Source of the DNA: Polaribacter sp. Hel1_85
Lineage (GTDB): Bacteria; Bacteroidota; Bacteroidia; Flavobacteriales; Flavobacteriaceae
Length of the DNA stretch: 64,000 nt
Assembly (NCBI RefSeq): GCF_000766795.1
Contig: NZ_JPDS01000001.1
Location: forward strand, 873,001-937,000
Reading direction: 5' to 3'
The position numbers and the translations under genes were made by a program. Numbering within the stretch: position 1 is the first letter of the stretch; each line of letters begins with the position of its first letter. This document shows positions 36,231 through 46,687 of this stretch, in pieces. Below the pieces are notes generated by a model. That model was not told where the DNA came from. It saw only the letters and a program-made list of their open reading frames with translations, and did not search any database.

Positions 36231-39200
36231 TTAGTTTTTCATCAGTCTTTTAGAAACACTTCCTTTTGAAGTATATATTTTTACTAAATATAAACCACTA
36301 GATAAATCATCAACATGAATTTCATTTAGGTTACTTTTTTCAATTTTCACTAAGTTTCCAAGAACAGAATAAATTTCTATTTTATTAATATCTTCAGTTT
36401 GTAATTTTATAAATAATTTATTATTCACAGGATTTGGAAACATAACTATTTTAGCTTCTAAAGTTTTATCAACAATACCCAAAGAAGCACAACTATCACC
36501 AACTTTGTAATTGATATATTTTGTAACAGCCAACCCTCCAGAAAAAGCAAATTTACATCCATAAGAGATAGTTTCTCCGGCATTAAAACCTCCTATCGTT
36601 TTTGTATATTTTAAACCAGAAACATTTTCCATTTGAGTTTCACCAAAAGGAGTTTGTTTCCACAAATAAGCTACAACTCCTACTCTATCTGTATCTAACA
36701 ACTCAAAAGTTATTTTTACGCTTGTTCCTATAGTTTCAAAAGTAGCAATATAACCTGTAGAAAATGAACCTTGTTGGGCAACATTAGATGTTTCTGTACA
36801 TTCTTTTACTTCATTAACAGTAATATTTATACTTTGAGAAGTAGTTTGTGCAGCTTCATTATCTATAGCAATTGCTTTTATTTCATGAGAACCAACTGCT
36901 GCATTTATCCAGTTAAAAGAAAAAGGTGCAGTTGTATCTTCACCAATTTTTATATTACCCTCGTAAAACTCAACTTTTGTAATTGTTCCATCTAAATCTG
37001 AAGCAGAAGTTGTTATATTGATAGCTGTTCCTTCAGAAAAAGAACTATTATTTGATGGCGAAGTAATTGAAATTGTAGGACTTGCATTCGCATTATCTTG
37101 TACAACAACAAGCACAGAACTATTAGCTGAATAAGTTCCATCACTAACTGTTAACTTACATTTATAAATACCTTTTTCTAAGTTTGATATTGATGGAGAT
37201 TCTAAAGTGTGATCATTAAAATTAATTATTGATGGTCCATAAATTTGTTCCCATATATACGTAATTGTTTCATCTTCTGGATCATTACTTAAAGAACCAT
37301 CTAAAGTTGCAGTCGTTTCTGGTGAAATAACGACAACATTATTTCCTGCATTTGCAACTGGAGGCATATAATCTAAAGGAGCTGCGTATGTAAAATCCAT
37401 TTTTCCTAAATTAAATTCTCCATTTAGAAAAACAACCTTTAAAATGTGTTTTCCTTTTGTAAACTCAATATCATTTACGGTTTTAGTTTGCCAACTAGAC
37501 CAATCATTTGTATACGTCAAATTAATATCTGAACTAATTTTTTTACCATCAATTTCAAAATAAAAAGGACCTCCTCCATTTGAATTACCAGATGCAAAAC
37601 GTACATCTAAATTAAATTTACCAGAAGTTTGTACATCAATTGAATATTCTAACCATTCACCAGCAGAAATCCAACCAACTGTATTTCCTTCTGTATTATC
37701 TATTGCAGCATCTACATATTCATCAGTTCTAAAATCACCTTCGTTGTTTTGAGAAACATCAACATAAGAAATATTTTGCCCAACTCCACCTTCAAATTTA
37801 TCATAATTTCCTGCTTCAATAATTCCAGGAATTGTAAAAGCTGTGTCTAAAAAAGGTACTTGCTCACCAACTTGAATTTGTACAATATTGGTTACATTAA
37901 AATTAGTGTTTACATAGACTTTTGCATACATACCATGTACCCCAAGTAATAAATTTTCTGCTTTAAAATTATATGGAGCATCCGTTTTTGTACCAATTAA
38001 AGTTGTTCCGTCATAAAACTCAACTTTTGTAACGCCACTTTCTGTTGTTGTTACTGATAAATTTACACTTCCGTTTGCATACGCTTGATTAAAATCTGAA
38101 CTAATAACTCCAGATATTGAAACATCTTTACTCGTAATCATTTGATGCGCAGGAACTGTTAATTTAAATCCATCAGAAAAAGAAACAACAATTTCTGAAT
38201 TCGTATAATTATGAGCAACATACGTAGTTTCTCCATTTTGTTTAAAAACCATTGCAATTGGGTAATCTGCAGTAATAGTTGCATCTACAATCCCCAAAGC
38301 ATTTGCGCTATGTAACCAATGATATGTTTGTGCATCAGAAATACCAAACTTTAAATTTCTATCAGGATATGCGTTATAAAGATTTACAGCTTCTTGTGGA
38401 TTGATCATTGATAAATATTTCCAATAGGTATCATGCCATAAATTGTCATTATTTTCTTGATTTAAAACTCCTGTATTTTGAGAAATTTCATCCCATAATT
38501 TCTGTGCGTATTGTTGATTATGTCCTAAATAAAAAGATCCTGCATGAATTGGATACATTTCTATACCATAAGAAGCAGCAATATCTGCAGTCCAAAAAGT
38601 ACCATTATCATAAGAGTTTCCCCAAATTCTAGACACTAAACTATATTGTTGTGAACTAGAAAAATTACGTTCATAAACATCAAACCAATATTCTTCAATT
38701 GCAGTTTGCTCTGTAGTGTAAATATAAATTCCTAAATCTCTAATTTCTTTGTTGTTTGATATTGTTCCCCAATGAATTAAAGAAGATGCAAACTGCATAC
38801 TTTCTGATGTTGATTCTTGGTCATTTCCTTGTGGAAAAGTAGCAAATCCATTTGCCCAACTATGACCTGCATAAGGACTAAAATTTCTTAAAAAAGGAAA
38901 CGTATCATCATTTCTGTCTGATGAAGCTGCATCTCTAACTAAAAGATTTATCATTTCTCCCCATTGATTCATCCAACCTGGTTGAAATTGCTCCATAAAA
39001 GCTGCAGCATGAATAAAATATCCCCAATGAAAATGATGATCATTTATATTAGAATCTTGTCCATGACCTGCAGGATAACCAATTAAAGTAGAATACGCAG
39101 CATTGTAATAAAAAAGAAACGCTTTTTCCCCAGATTCAAAAGACAACCAGTCTTCTAATCGTTCTTTTATTGTTGCAATCATTTTATCCCTTGCTGCAAT

Positions 39201-40364
39201 ATTTCCTGTTTGATCTGCAATTCTTGCGGTTTGAATTAAACGATTCATAACTTGCCCTTCATTGTAAGAATCTGTCCAAGTTGCTAAACCATCATTTTCA
39301 ATTTGAGCAATTTTACTATCTAAGTCAGCAGGACTAAAACCTTCACTATAATTTGCTAAATAAGGTAACGTTGGTAAAATACCTTTAAAAGTGTTTTCTA
39401 CAGAAAAAGTATTTCCTTTTAACATTTTTAAAGCTCCTCTAATTGAGCTGTAAGTAGCTTCACTTGGAGTTGCAGAAGTTGATGATAAATTATTCCATTG
39501 ATGAGGCAATAAACCCAATAACATGTCTGTTTCTGAACCTTCTTTTACAACAGAGTTAACTGTAAATGTTGTTGTTACTTTAGATGACGCTTCATTATAA
39601 GCCCAAGAAGTTTCTGTATTTGTTGGAAAAACATACGCATATTTTTTAAATTCTTGAGCGGCAGTATTTACATTTGATGTGTTTTGAGGTAGCATTACCA
39701 TAGACCAAAAGTCTTTTCCATTTAAGGTTGATGTAAACACATTTCCAGATTCAACCCAAGTACTTCCTACAGGTGCATAAAAAACAAAATCTGCTCCACT
39801 TGTAGCATTTTCTACTATTAATAGTTCGTTTAAAATAGTCGATGTACCAGAGTTTACTTTAATTTCTACAATATCATCAGCATCTTTTTCAAAGTATAAA
39901 AAAGGCATTCCAATTCCTGCTGTTGTTTTTAATTCGTGATTACCGTCTTTCCAATTCATAGTTACAATCCAATCAGAATAATCAGCAACGGTTGTTTTTG
40001 TTGTTGATAAACCAGACAATTGCACTTCAATTGGAGCAGAATCTCCAATAACACCAGAGGGAATATAAGTTACAATTAAACCATTATTAGTCGTTTTTAA
40101 GGTCATTGGATAATTAAATAAATTATCTGCATGATCCTCTTTTACTAATTTAGACCACCAATCATTTGTTGGAACTGGCTTGCCTAATGCATTGCCACTT
40201 AACTGAGGAGAACCAGAAGGAAATCCATTTCTACCAGCTGCATCTGTTCCAGGGTGACTATTGGTATAACTTCCATTTCCAACTTGAGTAGTTTGAGAAA
40301 ATAAAGTTATAGTAAATACAAAAAACAATAATTTTAATAATAGGGTTCTTAAAATTTTATACAT
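36231..40364 (-). CDS. secreted multidomain GH81 endo-1,3-beta-glucanase with T9SS sorting domain
   Basis: This 1377-residue secreted enzyme is predicted to cut laminarin-type beta-1,3-glucan. Order: signal peptide (to about residue 24); GH81 catalytic domain, about 55-730, starting PVPTNDWWSKL and carrying DHHFHWGYF near residue 440 and GNDQESTSESMQ near 513, where the catalytic acid residues lie; an Ig-like domain from about 746; a CBM6-type carbohydrate-binding domain, about 838-993 (GWISAGEWLEYSIDV, ending KMDFTYA); a PKD domain from about 1001; a second Ig-like domain from about 1090; a further module; and a C-terminal type IX sorting domain from about 1308 (MFPNPVNNKLFIK ... LSSGLYLVKIYT). 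No SusC/SusD pair is adjacent. Confidence 0.93.
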   Translation of the reverse strand: MYKILRTLLLKLLFFVFTITLFSQTTQVGNGSYTNSHPGTDAAGRNGFPSGSPQLSGNALGKPVPTNDWWSKLVKEDHADNLFNYPMTLKTTNNGLIVTYIPSGVIGDSAPIEVQLSGLSTTKTTVADYSDWIVTMNWKDGNHELKTTAGIGMPFLYFEKDADDIVEIKVNSGTSTILNELLIVENATSGADFVFYAPVGSTWVESGNVFTSTLNGKDFWSMVMLPQNTSNVNTAAQEFKKYAYVFPTNTETSWAYNEASSKVTTTFTVNSVVKEGSETDMLLGLLPHQWNNLSSTSATPSEATYSSIRGALKMLKGNTFSVENTFKGILPTLPYLANYSEGFSPADLDSKIAQIENDGLATWTDSYNEGQVMNRLIQTARIADQTGNIAARDKMIATIKERLEDWLSFESGEKAFLFYYNAAYSTLIGYPAGHGQDSNINDHHFHWGYFIHAAAFMEQFQPGWMNQWGEMINLLVRDAASSDRNDDTFPFLRNFSPYAGHSWANGFATFPQGNDQESTSESMQFASSLIHWGTISNNKEIRDLGIYIYTTEQTAIEEYWFDVYERNFSSSQQYSLVSRIWGNSYDNGTFWTADIAASYGIEMYPIHAGSFYLGHNQQYAQKLWDEISQNTGVLNQENNDNLWHDTYWKYLSMINPQEAVNLYNAYPDRNLKFGISDAQTYHWLHSANALGIVDATITADYPIAMVFKQNGETTYVAHNYTNSEIVVSFSDGFKLTVPAHQMITSKDVSISGVISSDFNQAYANGSVNLSVTTTESGVTKVEFYDGTTLIGTKTDAPYNFKAENLLLGVHGMYAKVYVNTNFNVTNIVQIQVGEQVPFLDTAFTIPGIIEAGNYDKFEGGVGQNISYVDVSQNNEGDFRTDEYVDAAIDNTEGNTVGWISAGEWLEYSIDVQTSGKFNLDVRFASGNSNGGGPFYFEIDGKKISSDINLTYTNDWSSWQTKTVNDIEFTKGKHILKVVFLNGEFNLGKMDFTYAAPLDYMPPVANAGNNVVVISPETTATLDGSLSNDPEDETITYIWEQIYGPSIINFNDHTLESPSISNLEKGIYKCKLTVSDGTYSANSSVLVVVQDNANASPTISITSPSNNSSFSEGTAINITTSASDLDGTITKVEFYEGNIKIGEDTTAPFSFNWINAAVGSHEIKAIAIDNEAAQTTSQSINITVNEVKECTETSNVAQQGSFSTGYIATFETIGTSVKITFELLDTDRVGVVAYLWKQTPFGETQMENVSGLKYTKTIGGFNAGETISYGCKFAFSGGLAVTKYINYKVGDSCASLGIVDKTLEAKIVMFPNPVNNKLFIKLQTEDINKIEIYSVLGNLVKIEKSNLNEIHVDDLSSGLYLVKIYTSKGSVSKRLMKN

Positions 40365-40576
40365 AATTTTGGTTTTATTGTAAAGTTAGAATTGTTATTT
40401 CAATAAAAACAAAATACTACCAATACAAAAACACAACATCTACAGAAAAAATTTTTAATTTAAATATTAGTTAATTTATAATACAGTACCGGGTTACAAG
40501 AGATAAAAACCATATTTAAATTGAAAATAGAACATATACAAAAGCATAACAGATTGATTTATTTTCAATTCATAAA

Positions 40577-40606
40577 AAAAACGCTTAGAGATTTCTAAGC
40601 GTTTTT
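40577..40606. terminator. terminator downstream of folE
   Basis: AAAAACGCTTAGA and TCTAAGCGTTTTT form a 13-bp stem with loop GATT and T-runs on both strands. It ends folE on the minus strand. The rest of the 274-bp gap before the GH81 gene (40365-40638) shows no other feature. Confidence 0.88.
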
Positions 40607-40638
40607 ATAATTTTATTAAATAGTTAATTTTTTTTCTA

Positions 40639-41328
40639 TTAATCGAAATCTGTATCCATTTTTAGGTAATCTAAAAACTCACGTTTTCTATCTCTTTCTT
40701 TAAACTTCCCTCCAAATTCTGCAGTTACAGTAGAACTTTCTATATCTTTAATTCCTCTAGAGTTCACACATAAATGTTTTGCATCAATTACACATGCAAC
40801 ATCTTGTGTTCCTAAAGCTTCTTGCATTGCTTGTACAACTTGCATTGTTAAACGCTCTTGAACTTGAGGTCTTTTAGAAAAATACTCAACAATTCTATTC
40901 ATTTTTGACAGACCAATTACTTTTCCATCAGAAATATAAGCAACATGTGCTCTACCAATAATTGGCAATAAATGATGCTCACAAGTAGAATATACTACGA
41001 TATTCTTTTCTACCAACATTTCACCATAATTGTAATTATTATCAAACGTAGATGCTTTTGGCATATTCTTAGGGTTTAACCCCATAAATAACTCATTTAC
41101 AAATGCTTTTGCAACTCTTTTTGGAGTACCTTGTAAACTATCGTCTGTTAAATCCATTCCTAAAGTGTTTAAAATATCTTTTACACTTTCTTGGATTCTT
41201 TCAATTTTTTCTTCATCAGAAATATCAAAAGCGTCTGCTCTTAATGGAGTTGTGGCTGAAGTACCAATGTGATCTTCTCCTAATTCTTCTATTCTTTCGT
41301 CATTCATTTTGCTGCTCAATTCAAACAT
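40639..41328 (-). CDS. folE: GTP cyclohydrolase I
   Basis: FolE converts GTP to dihydroneopterin triphosphate at the start of folate synthesis. The 229-residue protein has the zinc ligands in VVYSTCEHHLLPIIGRAHVAYI and KHLCVNSRGI, plus GLSKMNRIVEYFSKRPQVQERL. The N-terminal 50 residues are a poorly conserved acidic extension. The second methionine, at 41307, is an alternative start. A minus-strand -7 element TAAATTTG lies at 41348-41355. Confidence 0.95.
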   Translation of the reverse strand: MFELSSKMNDERIEELGEDHIGTSATTPLRADAFDISDEEKIERIQESVKDILNTLGMDLTDDSLQGTPKRVAKAFVNELFMGLNPKNMPKASTFDNNYNYGEMLVEKNIVVYSTCEHHLLPIIGRAHVAYISDGKVIGLSKMNRIVEYFSKRPQVQERLTMQVVQAMQEALGTQDVACVIDAKHLCVNSRGIKDIESSTVTAEFGGKFKERDRKREFLDYLKMDTDFD

Positions 41329-41415
41329 TTCAATCTATATTAAAGTGCAAATTTACGTGTTTGCAACGTATTATCTAAGTTTAATAATCGATAAAAATTA
41401 TAAAACTATAATATT

Positions 41416-42783
41416 TTATGCTTTTAACTTATTTACCAACTCTATTAACGAACAGTCTAACTGCTCTCCAGAAGTCATATTTTTCAAAGTAAAAACATTG
41501 TTTTCTACTTTAGAAACTACAAATTCTATTGCTCTATTGGTAACGTATTTCCATTGTCGTTTTTGGGCTTTATTACTTGCACCTAAATCTGGATAAAATT
41601 CACTTTTCACATTATTTTCTCTTAAACTCTTAATTGCTTTCATTTTAGCAACATCTGTAGTTGCATCAAAATTTAAGAAAATAACTTTTGGTTTTGGTAA
41701 ATCAACAGTTTTAAATAAACCTAATTCTTCAAGAACTAAATAGATTCTGTCTAATCCAAAAGAAATACCAACTCCAGAAACATCTTTTAATCCAAAGATT
41801 CCTGTTAAATCATCATATCTTCCACCACCACCAATAGAACCCATTTTTACACCTTCTGGCGCAGCAACTTCAAAAATTGCTCCTGTGTAATAATTTAATC
41901 CTCTTGCTAAAGTAACATCAACATCTAAAGCTGCAGTTTCTAAACCTAATTCATCAATAGAATTAATTACAAAACGTAACTCCTCTACTCCACTAGTTCC
42001 TTCTTCAGAAGACGATAACATACTTTCTAAAGAAGCTAATTTTTCTAAATTAGAACCATTAAAACTAAATAAAGGATCTACTTTTTTAATAGCATCTTCT
42101 GTAATTCCTTTAGTTAACATTTCTTTTACAACACCTTCTTTACCAATTTTATCTAACTTATCTAAAGCTATGGTAAAATCAATTAATTTATCTTGTGCTC
42201 CAATAACTTCTGCAATACCAGAAAGTATTTTTCTGTTATTTATTTTGATAGTTGTTCCTGCTAAACCTAATTTTGTGAAAACGGTATCATATAACTGAAC
42301 AAAATCTACTTCTTGCCATAAAGATTTACTACCAACAACATCTGCATCACACTGAAAAAACTCTCTAAAACGTCCTTTTTGTGGTCTGTCTGCTCTCCAA
42401 ACGGGTTGCACTTGATAACGTTTAAAAGGAAATGTAATATCGTTTTGATGTTGAACAACATATCTTGCAAAAGGTACTGTTAAATCGTAACGTAATGCCT
42501 TTTCAGAAATTTGTGAAGTTACTTTTGTACTTTCTTTTTCTAATAATAATTTTTCATCTGCTTTCTTTAAAAAATCACCAGAATTCAAAATTTTAAAAAT
42601 CAAACGATCTCCTTCTTCACCATATTTACCCATTAAAGTTGATGAGTTTTCAAAACTTGGTGTTTCAATTGGTTGAAAACCGAAAGTTTCAAAACTAGTT
42701 TTAATCGTATTCATTATATACGTACGATTTGCAACTTCTGTTGGCGAAAAATCTCTTGTTCCTTTTGGGATGCTTGGTTTCAT
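41416..42783 (-). CDS. hisS: histidine--tRNA ligase
   Basis: This class II synthetase charges tRNA-His. The 455-residue protein has motif 1 in the N-terminal part, motif 2 in AEKALRYDLTVPFARYVV-type sequence followed by RYQVQPVWRADRPQKGRFREFFQCDAD, the histidine-specific LARGLNYYTGAIFEV, and motif 3 GVGISFGLDRIYLVL. The C-terminal anticodon-binding domain follows. Length is typical for the phylum. The 166 bp upstream hold imperfect short repeats of ATTATGA but no gene. Confidence 0.96.
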   Translation of the reverse strand: MKPSIPKGTRDFSPTEVANRTYIMNTIKTSFETFGFQPIETPSFENSSTLMGKYGEEGDRLIFKILNSGDFLKKADEKLLLEKESTKVTSQISEKALRYDLTVPFARYVVQHQNDITFPFKRYQVQPVWRADRPQKGRFREFFQCDADVVGSKSLWQEVDFVQLYDTVFTKLGLAGTTIKINNRKILSGIAEVIGAQDKLIDFTIALDKLDKIGKEGVVKEMLTKGITEDAIKKVDPLFSFNGSNLEKLASLESMLSSSEEGTSGVEELRFVINSIDELGLETAALDVDVTLARGLNYYTGAIFEVAAPEGVKMGSIGGGGRYDDLTGIFGLKDVSGVGISFGLDRIYLVLEELGLFKTVDLPKPKVIFLNFDATTDVAKMKAIKSLRENNVKSEFYPDLGASNKAQKRQWKYVTNRAIEFVVSKVENNVFTLKNMTSGEQLDCSLIELVNKLKA

Positions 42784-42949
42784 ATATTTAATTATGAATT
42801 ATGAATTTTAAATTATGAGTTATCTCACTCAAAATCAAAAACTCTTAATCTTTTATACATTCGTTTTTTATAGTTCGAATTTTATTTTTCACAAGAGTGA
42901 AATACCTAATCCAACTTCGTTGGCAAATATCGTGAAAAACTTATAAAGG

Positions 42950-43888
42950 TTATAAGGTTGAATCGATTTTATTTCTTTGTCTTAATGCGTGTAAAGAAGC
43001 GTTTAATTCAAACCCCAAGAGCAGAATAATTGCATTTAACCACACAAATAACATTAGTATTAAAAGTGTACCAATAGAACCATATAATTGATTGTATTGC
43101 GCGAATTTAACAACGTAAATTCCGAATAAATAAAAAGTACATAATGAAACTACAGTTGTTAAAAGTGCTCCTGCAGAAAAGAATTTTGTTTCTTTTCCTT
43201 GCTTGGTTCCATATCTAAAAAGTAGCGAAACAATCGTAAAAATCATTATTAAAAAAACGGCATTTTTTCCAATATAAAAGAGATTTAAATCACTAGTATT
43301 CAACCAACCTTGTTCATCAATTTTAGACAACGCAACTTGATATAAAATAAGAGTTGTGATGGTTACTATTAAGAAAAATGACATTAATAAAGAAACTCCT
43401 AAAGACACAAAATAAGATTTAAAAACATTTCTAACATCAGTAATATGATACGAATACTCAAAACCTCCAAAAATGGCATTTACACCGTTTGTCATTAAAA
43501 AAATTGACAATAAAAATCCAAAAGAAAGTAATCCTCCATATTGATTATTAATAATATCGCCTAAAACAACATTTACAGCTTCAAAGGTTTGAGGTGGTAA
43601 AATTTCTTTAATAAAAGAGAATAATCCCTCTTGGAAACCATCAATAGGAATATAAGGAATCAACGTTAAAATAAACAGCATAAAAGGAAAAACTGCCATA
43701 AAAAAACTAAATGCAATTCCTCCTGCTCTAGTTGTTAAAGCTCCTTCTACAATACCAATAATGTACATTTCTAGCACATCATATAAAGACATACCTTCTA
43801 AACCTGGGACTTTTATTTTCTTCCCAAATTTCACCAAAATATTTACAATTGGTATTTTTTCTAGTTTATCTTCTATTTCTTTACTCAT
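42950..43888 (-). CDS. yihY: YihY/BrkB family inner-membrane protein
   Basis: The 312-residue protein has about six transmembrane helices and the family landmarks TRAGGIAFSFFMAVFPFMLFIL near residue 57 and the C-terminal GSIGTLLILMLFVWLNAIILLLGFELNA. The YihY family was once called RNase BN, now considered wrong; function is unclear. It lies 42 bases after the pentapeptide-repeat gene in the dcp transcription unit. Confidence 0.88.
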   Translation of the reverse strand: MSKEIEDKLEKIPIVNILVKFGKKIKVPGLEGMSLYDVLEMYIIGIVEGALTTRAGGIAFSFFMAVFPFMLFILTLIPYIPIDGFQEGLFSFIKEILPPQTFEAVNVVLGDIINNQYGGLLSFGFLLSIFLMTNGVNAIFGGFEYSYHITDVRNVFKSYFVSLGVSLLMSFFLIVTITTLILYQVALSKIDEQGWLNTSDLNLFYIGKNAVFLIMIFTIVSLLFRYGTKQGKETKFFSAGALLTTVVSLCTFYLFGIYVVKFAQYNQLYGSIGTLLILMLFVWLNAIILLLGFELNASLHALRQRNKIDSTL

Positions 43889-43930
43889 TAGTCCCTTTGT
43901 CTTTTAGACATTTCCCCGAAGGAGAAAAAC

Positions 43931-44500
43931 TTACTCGATGATGATTTTATATTTAGATAAAAGCCCAACAACATTTTCTTTACTAAATTTAGCTCCTTTT
44001 AAACTATTTTCTTCAGGATTAATTTCAAAATTAAACGCAGTTCTAAAATCTGATTTTTCAAGATTTGTTCTATCAAAAATAGCCAATTTAAAATCGCAAT
44101 TATCAAAAATTGAATTTGCTAAAACTGTTTCTGTAAAATCTACTTCTTGTAAATTACAATTTACAAAATCGGTATTCAATATTTTTAATTGATAAAAAGA
44201 TGAAAAGTTTAATTGACAATCTTTAAAACTTAATTGCAATAAAAAAGGATCGCATTCATTAAACTTTACTCCTATCATTTTACAATTGATAAAGTTTACA
44301 TCTTTAAAAGCGGTTTCTTTAATAATTGTATTGCTAAAATTACAATCTATAAACTCACATTCTACAAACTGAATATTTGATGCATGAATACTTTCGAAAT
44401 TACAATTGATAAATGTACAATTATCATATTCTCCTTTTTTGATTTTCGTTTTACTGAAATCAATTTTTGAATATTCTTCACTATCAAAATAGTTATCCAT
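43931..44500 (-). CDS. pentapeptide-repeat protein
   Basis: The 189-residue protein is built of A(D/N)LXX-type pentapeptide repeats, seen as recurring Phe/Cys-rich steps such as CTFINCNFESIHASNIQFVECEF. Such repeats form a right-handed quadrilateral beta-helix. Some members protect DNA gyrase from quinolones, but nothing here points to a specific function. Its start codon directly abuts the dcp stop codon with no spacer, so translation is probably coupled to dcp. Confidence 0.85.
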   Translation of the reverse strand: MDNYFDSEEYSKIDFSKTKIKKGEYDNCTFINCNFESIHASNIQFVECEFIDCNFSNTIIKETAFKDVNFINCKMIGVKFNECDPFLLQLSFKDCQLNFSSFYQLKILNTDFVNCNLQEVDFTETVLANSIFDNCDFKLAIFDRTNLEKSDFRTAFNFEINPEENSLKGAKFSKENVVGLLSKYKIIIE

Positions 44501-46600
44501 TTATTTTAAGCCTCTTGCTTTTAACATTGGTGCAGCTTTAGGATCTCTTCCTGCAAATGTTTTATACATCTCTGCATAATCCATTGTGTTTCCTTTAGAT
44601 AAAACTTGCTCACGAAATTTTTGTCCGTTTTCACGAGTTAACAATCCATTATCTTTAAACCAATCATAGGCATCATGACTCAACATTTCTGTCCATAAAT
44701 ACGAATAATATCCAGCTGCATATCCTCCACTAAAAATATGTGCAAAATAAGTTGAACGATATCTAGGAGGAATTTCATCAACATTTAATTTCATTATTTT
44801 TAAAGCTTCTGCCTCAAACTTAGCAACATCCTTAATATTTTGATCTGCAGAAATTGTATGCCATTTCATATCTAAACTAGAAGAACATAAGTTTTCAATC
44901 ATAGAATAACCTTGATTAAAAGTACCTGCATCTTTAATTTTTTTCAATAATTCTGCAGGAATCACTTTTCCTGTTTTATAATGTAAAGCGTAATTTTTTA
45001 ATATTTCTGGATGTGTAGACCAGTTTTCGTTAAACTGAGATGGAAATTCCACAAAATCTCTTGCAGTACTTGTTCCTGAAATGGAAGCATATTTTTGATT
45101 TCCAAATAAACCATGTAAAGCATGACCAAATTCGTGAAACATTGTTTCTACGCCATCAAAACTGATTAACGCAGGTTCTCCTGCTGCTGGTTTTGGTGAA
45201 TTACAAACATTGTAAACTACAGGTTTTTGATTACGTAATTTAGATTGTTTTACAAAACTACTCATCCACGCACCACCACGTTTACTATCTCTTGCAAAAT
45301 AATCTCCAAAAAATAAACCTAACTTACTTCCATCTTCTTCAAATAACTCATAAACCACAACATCTGGATGATATGTTGGAATATCTGTACGTTTTTTAAA
45401 TGTAATTCCGTATAATTTTGTTGCTGCATAAAAAACACCTTTTTCTAAAACATTGGTAATTTCAAAATACTGCTTTACCTCTTCTTCATCTAAATTATAT
45501 TTAGATTTACGTACTTTCTCTGCATAATGATTCCAATCGTAAGGCGTTAATTTAAAGTCTTTTCCTTCTTTATTAATTTCTGCCTGAATCTCTTTTACTT
45601 CGGAAGCTGCTTTTTCTAAAGAACCAGGAATTAAGTTTGTAAACATATCAAAAACTTTTTCTGGTTTAGAAGCCATTGTTCCTTGTAAACTCCAGCTTGC
45701 AAAATTATCAAAACCTAAAATTTTTGCTTTTTCTGCTCTTAACAAAGCCATTTTTAATACCAAATCACTTGTATTATATTCTCCCTTATCTGCTCTATGA
45801 ATCGATTTTTCGAATAACTGTTTTCTAATTTCTCTATTTTCTAAAGCCTGTAAAGAAGGTTGTTGTGTCGTATTTATTAACTGAATTTCATACTTTCCAT
45901 CTTTTTCTAAAGATTTAATTTTTTCTTCAGAAAAGCCTTTTAACTGAGCTTTATCAGCAACTACAATTCCACCTTTTTTACTTGCGTCTAACAATTTCTT
46001 TCCAAAATCGTTTGATAAACTCGCTATTTCAGAATTTATTTCTTTTAATCTCACTTTTTTATCTTCGGATAAATTTGCACCAGCTTTAGAAAAATCCTTA
46101 AAATATTCTTTTACTAAATGTTTCGATTCTGCATCTAAATTAGCTTCTGACAAATTGTTATAAACCGTTTTTATCTTCTCAAATAATTGGGTATTTAATA
46201 GAATCTCATCTCTGTGTTTAGAAAACTTAGGCGCCAGTTCTTTTTGATTTGCTTTAATTGTGTCATTTGTATGTGCACCTGCAAGTCCATAAAATACAGC
46301 AGTTACATCATCTAACTTTTTACTACTTTCTTCTAAAGCTATAATGGTATTTTCAAAAGTTGGAGTTTCTTTATTCTCTGTAATTTTTGCAATTGCTTCG
46401 TTTTGCAATTTCATTCCCTCTAAAATGGCAGGCAAATAATGTGCTGTTTTAATTTTTGTGAAATCTGGCGTACCATATTCTAAAGTACTTTTTACTAATA
46501 AAGGATTTTTAGAAATATCCATTGTACTTTCTTTTTTTGCTTCTTTAGTGTTACAACTTGCTACAAAAGCTAAAGTTGCTATTAAAATGTATTTTTTCAT
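44501..46600 (-). CDS. dcp: M3 family peptidyl-dipeptidase lipoprotein
   Basis: This 699-residue zinc metallopeptidase is of the Dcp/oligopeptidase A type. The catalytic motif is MFHEFGHALHGLFG near residue 490, with the third ligand glutamate some 25 residues later. The N-terminus is a lipoprotein signal with lipobox VASC (Cys16), so it acts outside the cytoplasm, unlike E. coli OpdA. It heads a probable unit with the pentapeptide-repeat and yihY genes. A promoter match lies at 46631-46659. Confidence 0.93.
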   Translation of the reverse strand: MKKYILIATLAFVASCNTKEAKKESTMDISKNPLLVKSTLEYGTPDFTKIKTAHYLPAILEGMKLQNEAIAKITENKETPTFENTIIALEESSKKLDDVTAVFYGLAGAHTNDTIKANQKELAPKFSKHRDEILLNTQLFEKIKTVYNNLSEANLDAESKHLVKEYFKDFSKAGANLSEDKKVRLKEINSEIASLSNDFGKKLLDASKKGGIVVADKAQLKGFSEEKIKSLEKDGKYEIQLINTTQQPSLQALENREIRKQLFEKSIHRADKGEYNTSDLVLKMALLRAEKAKILGFDNFASWSLQGTMASKPEKVFDMFTNLIPGSLEKAASEVKEIQAEINKEGKDFKLTPYDWNHYAEKVRKSKYNLDEEEVKQYFEITNVLEKGVFYAATKLYGITFKKRTDIPTYHPDVVVYELFEEDGSKLGLFFGDYFARDSKRGGAWMSSFVKQSKLRNQKPVVYNVCNSPKPAAGEPALISFDGVETMFHEFGHALHGLFGNQKYASISGTSTARDFVEFPSQFNENWSTHPEILKNYALHYKTGKVIPAELLKKIKDAGTFNQGYSMIENLCSSSLDMKWHTISADQNIKDVAKFEAEALKIMKLNVDEIPPRYRSTYFAHIFSGGYAAGYYSYLWTEMLSHDAYDWFKDNGLLTRENGQKFREQVLSKGNTMDYAEMYKTFAGRDPKAAPMLKARGLK

Positions 46601-46630
46601 TTTTAAGGTATTTTATTTATTTTAAAGTAA

Positions 46631-46659
46631 CAAAGTTAAATTTAGTTGTAAAGCTGCAA
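46631..46659 (-). promoter_or_regulatory. promoter of dcp
   Basis: On the minus strand TTG (46657-46659) and TAACTTTG (46631-46638) are separated by 18 bases, matching TTG-N17-20-TANNTTTG. The start codon is 30 bases further on. It sits in one of the CTTTG-rich leaders seen several times in this window. Confidence 0.7.
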
Positions 46660-46687
46660 AGTCTTACTCTGTAACTTTTTTCAAACT

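Noticed and set aside
36231..41328. A polysaccharide utilisation locus around the GH81 gene
   Set aside because: The neighbours are secA, folE and hisS. There is no SusC/SusD pair or other carbohydrate gene nearby.
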